A program made the translations under genes and the position numbers. This document shows positions 62,332-64,000 of a stretch of DNA of 64,000 nt, in pieces. Positions within the stretch are counted from its first letter, which is position 1; every line of letters begins with the position of its first letter. Source of the stretch: Paractinoplanes durhamensis (GTDB lineage Bacteria > Actinomycetota > Actinomycetes > Mycobacteriales > Micromonosporaceae); the NCBI RefSeq assembly GCF_016862175.1, contig NZ_BOML01000034.1, positions 87,652-151,651 of the forward strand, given 5' to 3'. Below the pieces are notes generated by a model that saw only the letters and a list, made by a program, of their open reading frames with translations, did not search any database and was not told the origin of the DNA.

Positions 62332-62357
62332 GCGGGGGCGTAACAGCCCCCGCTTTC
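62332..62357 (+). terminator. clpX terminator
   Basis: An 8-bp stem GCGGGGGC (62332-62339) with 62346-62353, loop GTAACA, followed by TTTC. It is 8 bases after the clpX stop. Confidence 0.85.
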
Positions 62358-62400
62358 GTGCCCCTACACCGGCGCCTCCCGTGGCCGTAGGCTTCGACCT

Positions 62401-63198
62401 ATGCGCGTTGCCGTCTGTCAGGTCAACTCCCGGGAAAATCGCGATCAGAACCTCGCCGTGGCCCGGGACATGCTCGAGCGGGCGGCCGCCGCCGGCGCCG
62501 AGCTGGCGGTTCTCCCGGAGTACGTCGACTATCTGGGCCCGGCCGCCGGTGCGCCGAAACCGGAGGGCATCGACGGCGAGTTCGCCGCGTTCTTCGGCAC
62601 GGCCGCCCGGGAGCTCGGTCTGTGGGTGCATGCCGGTTCGTTCCACGAGTCCGGCCCCGACGAGCACCGTACGTACAACACGTCCCTGATCTTTTCGCCG
62701 CAAGGCGAGCTGACCGCGACCTACCGCAAGATCCACCTGTACGACGTGGAGATCGCCGGCCGGGTCTCCTATCAGGAGTCGCGCTCGGTGGCGCCCGGCG
62801 AGGAAACCGTGGTCGCCGACGTAGCGGGCGTCCGAACCGGCCTGTCGATCTGCTACGACCTGCGCTTCCCCGAGCTCTACCGGCGACTGGCCGTGCAGGG
62901 CGAGGCGCGGATCCTGGCGGTGCCCGCCGCCTTCATGCTGCACACGGGCCGCGACCACTGGGAGGTCCTGCTGCGGGCCCGGGCGATCGAGAACCAGTGC
63001 TACGTGGTGGCCGCAGGCCAGATCGGCGACCACGACCCCGGCCGCACCTGCTTCGGCCGCAGCATGATCATCGACCCGTGGGGCACGGTGCTGGCCCAGG
63101 CGCCCGACACCGTCGGCATCGCCACCGCCGACCTGGACCTGGCGCGCCTGGAACTGATCCGGAGCGAACTACCCAGCCTCGCCAACCGCCGCCTCTGA
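62401..63198 (+). CDS. carbon-nitrogen hydrolase (nitrilase superfamily, Nit-type amidase)
   Basis: A 265-residue amidase with the Glu-Lys-Cys triad: Glu40 (LPEYVD), Lys110 (YRKIHLYD), Cys151 (SICYDLRFPELYR). RAIENQCYVVAAGQIG near residue 200 and GRSMIIDPWGTVLA near 219 fit the Nit1/Nit2 branch, which repairs deaminated glutathione or hydrolyses omega-amides. Actinobacteria make mycothiol and ergothioneine rather than glutathione, so the natural substrate is uncertain. ATG 62401, 77 bases after clpX. Confidence 0.92.
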   Translation: MRVAVCQVNSRENRDQNLAVARDMLERAAAAGAELAVLPEYVDYLGPAAGAPKPEGIDGEFAAFFGTAARELGLWVHAGSFHESGPDEHRTYNTSLIFSPQGELTATYRKIHLYDVEIAGRVSYQESRSVAPGEETVVADVAGVRTGLSICYDLRFPELYRRLAVQGEARILAVPAAFMLHTGRDHWEVLLRARAIENQCYVVAAGQIGDHDPGRTCFGRSMIIDPWGTVLAQAPDTVGIATADLDLARLELIRSELPSLANRRL

Positions 63199-63319
63199 TC
63201 AGCGCCCACTCCGGGCAGTCGACGGTCAGCTGTTGAGCTCCGTGGACTGTCGTGTCTGGGCGTTGACGAGCCTCGCCGAACCGCCGGCCCTCAGGCGCTC
63301 AGCGGTGGGGTAGTGCGGG

Positions 63320-63535
63320 TCACAGCAGCTGCACGAGATAGCCGATCACCGCTACGCCGATCGCGGCGCCGCCGGCCAGCAGCATCGCTCCGCCCATCCG
63401 GGACGGGCCGCGGCGGATCAGGCGGGACACCGACACGACCACGGTGACCAGCACAAGTACGCCGATCACGAACTGCCACACGGGGAAGACGAGATCGAGC
63501 AGTGCGTCGGCAGCAAGCGTCGGGGATTCACCCAT
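63320..63535 (-). CDS. small membrane protein
   Basis: A 71-residue protein with two predicted transmembrane helices (VWQFVIGVLVLVTVVVSVSRL; AMLLAGGAAIGVAVIGYLVQLL) joined by a basic loop RRGPSRMGG. It starts MGESPTLAADALL. Family not recognised; function unknown. It is the last gene before the right-edge promoter region, reading away from it. There is a 121-base gap to the nitrilase gene in which nothing was recognised. Confidence 0.65.
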   Translation of the reverse strand: MGESPTLAADALLDLVFPVWQFVIGVLVLVTVVVSVSRLIRRGPSRMGGAMLLAGGAAIGVAVIGYLVQLL

Positions 63536-63771
63536 GTGCCCACTCTGTCACGGCGGACGACCTTGCACGGGGCCTCGTGAGACAGACGGGCATGGGGGTC
63601 GATTTGCATGAGCGGTAGGTGATCCCGTAACTTTCTCTCTGCCCGAGGGAAACCCGGACGGAACGACACGAAAGTGACGGGCCGGAGGGGGATTCGTCGG
63701 ACCGCAGAGGCACGCGCTAAGCTTGCCAACGCACCGGGCGATGTTGGTTCGAGATCCACGGAAACGAGGAT

Positions 63772-63800
63772 TTGCGCCAACGAGGTTGACCGGGTAGAGT
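63772..63800 (+). promoter_or_regulatory. promoter 1 of tandem rRNA-type pair
   Basis: -35 TTGCGC (63772-63777), 17-base spacer, -10 TAGAGT (63795-63800). The sequence GGGCGATGT occurs 26 bases before the -35, as it does before promoter 2. Confidence 0.6.
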
Positions 63801-63947
63801 TACGAAGCCCGCAGGGAGCCGGGCGGACTGATCGCCTAAGACGCGATCGTCGGCCGGTCCTACTGGGCCACCTCTACGAACTACCCGCCTAAAAGCGGGT
63901 GCGTTTTGTGAGGAAAACATTGGGCGATGTCAGCAAGATCTCGGATC

Positions 63948-63976
63948 TTGCGCCGACGAAGTCGACTAGGTAAGTT
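63948..63976 (+). promoter_or_regulatory. promoter 2 of tandem rRNA-type pair
   Basis: -35 TTGCGC (63948-63953), 17-base spacer, -10 TAAGTT (63971-63976). The spacer (CGACGAAGTCGACTAGG) resembles that of promoter 1 (CAACGAGGTTGACCGGG) at 11 of 17 positions, so the two are duplicates. Confidence 0.6.
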
Positions 63977-64000
63977 TGAGCGGTTGCCCCGAGGGCGGGA

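Larger units (their letters stand above)
63536..64000. other. gene-free leader region before a probable rRNA operon
   Basis: No gene is supported in these 465 bases. The last 290 contain two promoters of the same design (below), a short hairpin ACCCGC-CTAAAA-GCGGGT followed by GCGTTTTG (63883-63907) that may be an early terminator or antiterminator leader element, and AT-richer spacers than the flanking genes. This arrangement is what precedes 16S rRNA genes in actinomycetes. The rRNA start would lie to the right of the window. Confidence 0.55.

Noticed and set aside
63674..63920. Short open frames at the right edge
   Set aside because: They are arginine-rich, lack ribosome sites and lie across the tandem promoters; no coding signal is seen.

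Overview
The window is very GC-rich actinobacterial chromosome (GTG/TTG starts, GGAGG-type ribosome sites, ATGA/GTGA overlaps). Gene content suggests a Micromonosporaceae-like filamentous actinomycete, an inference from my reading of the proteins rather than from a search. No CRISPR array, insertion sequence or phage structural gene was seen.

Left part (1-27 kb). A secreted protein cut by the left edge, a tRNA-Arg, an alpha/beta hydrolase and an SsbB-type single-strand binding protein are followed by three cobalamin blocks on the + strand: cobD-cobQ (3.2-5.6 kb), cobB (13.6 kb) and cobC-cobT-cobA (18.7-22 kb). Between them lie an M48 and an M20 peptidase, a flavin monooxygenase, a small gene whose start codon sits inside a consensus LexA box, an ATP-dependent DNA ligase, a SURF1 protein and a bifunctional penicillin-binding protein. 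Then come otsA, ettA, a thioesterase and a conserved hypothetical joined by an unusual triplicated start junction.

Middle part (27-42 kb). A compositionally odd intergenic region with a 42-bp-arm inverted repeat precedes a beta-propeller lipoprotein-like gene, glbO with an MFS transporter, an MscS channel, an HNH endonuclease, a class F sortase with a probable surface substrate, a CtaJ-like oxidase subunit with a DUF5130 protein, a Uma2 nuclease, pepN, DUF1015 and rpiB. As I remember the Mycobacterium tuberculosis map, the order ssbB-ettA-thioesterase-hypothetical-glbO-HNH-DUF5130-pepN-rpiB-tig-clpP1-clpP2-clpX matches Rv2478c to Rv2457c, so the window is a conserved backbone with insertions.

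Accessory part (42-57.6 kb) lies between rpiB and tig. It holds a GntR-controlled catabolic operon (allophanate-hydrolase-like amidase, two paralogous cysteine hydrolases, an NCS2-type permease, an HpxZ/AtzH-like protein), an ArsR/SRPBCC pair, an AraC regulator and several esterases. It also shows decay: a TetR regulator that has lost its DNA-binding domain and an MFS transporter pseudogene. tRNA-Gly and tRNA-Pro genes close it.

Right part (57.6-64 kb). The protein quality-control block tig, clpP1-clpP2 (with a ClgR-like operator upstream) and clpX is followed by a nitrilase-family amidase and a small membrane protein. The last 300 bases carry two tandem promoters of the type seen before rRNA operons; the rRNA itself would start beyond the right edge.
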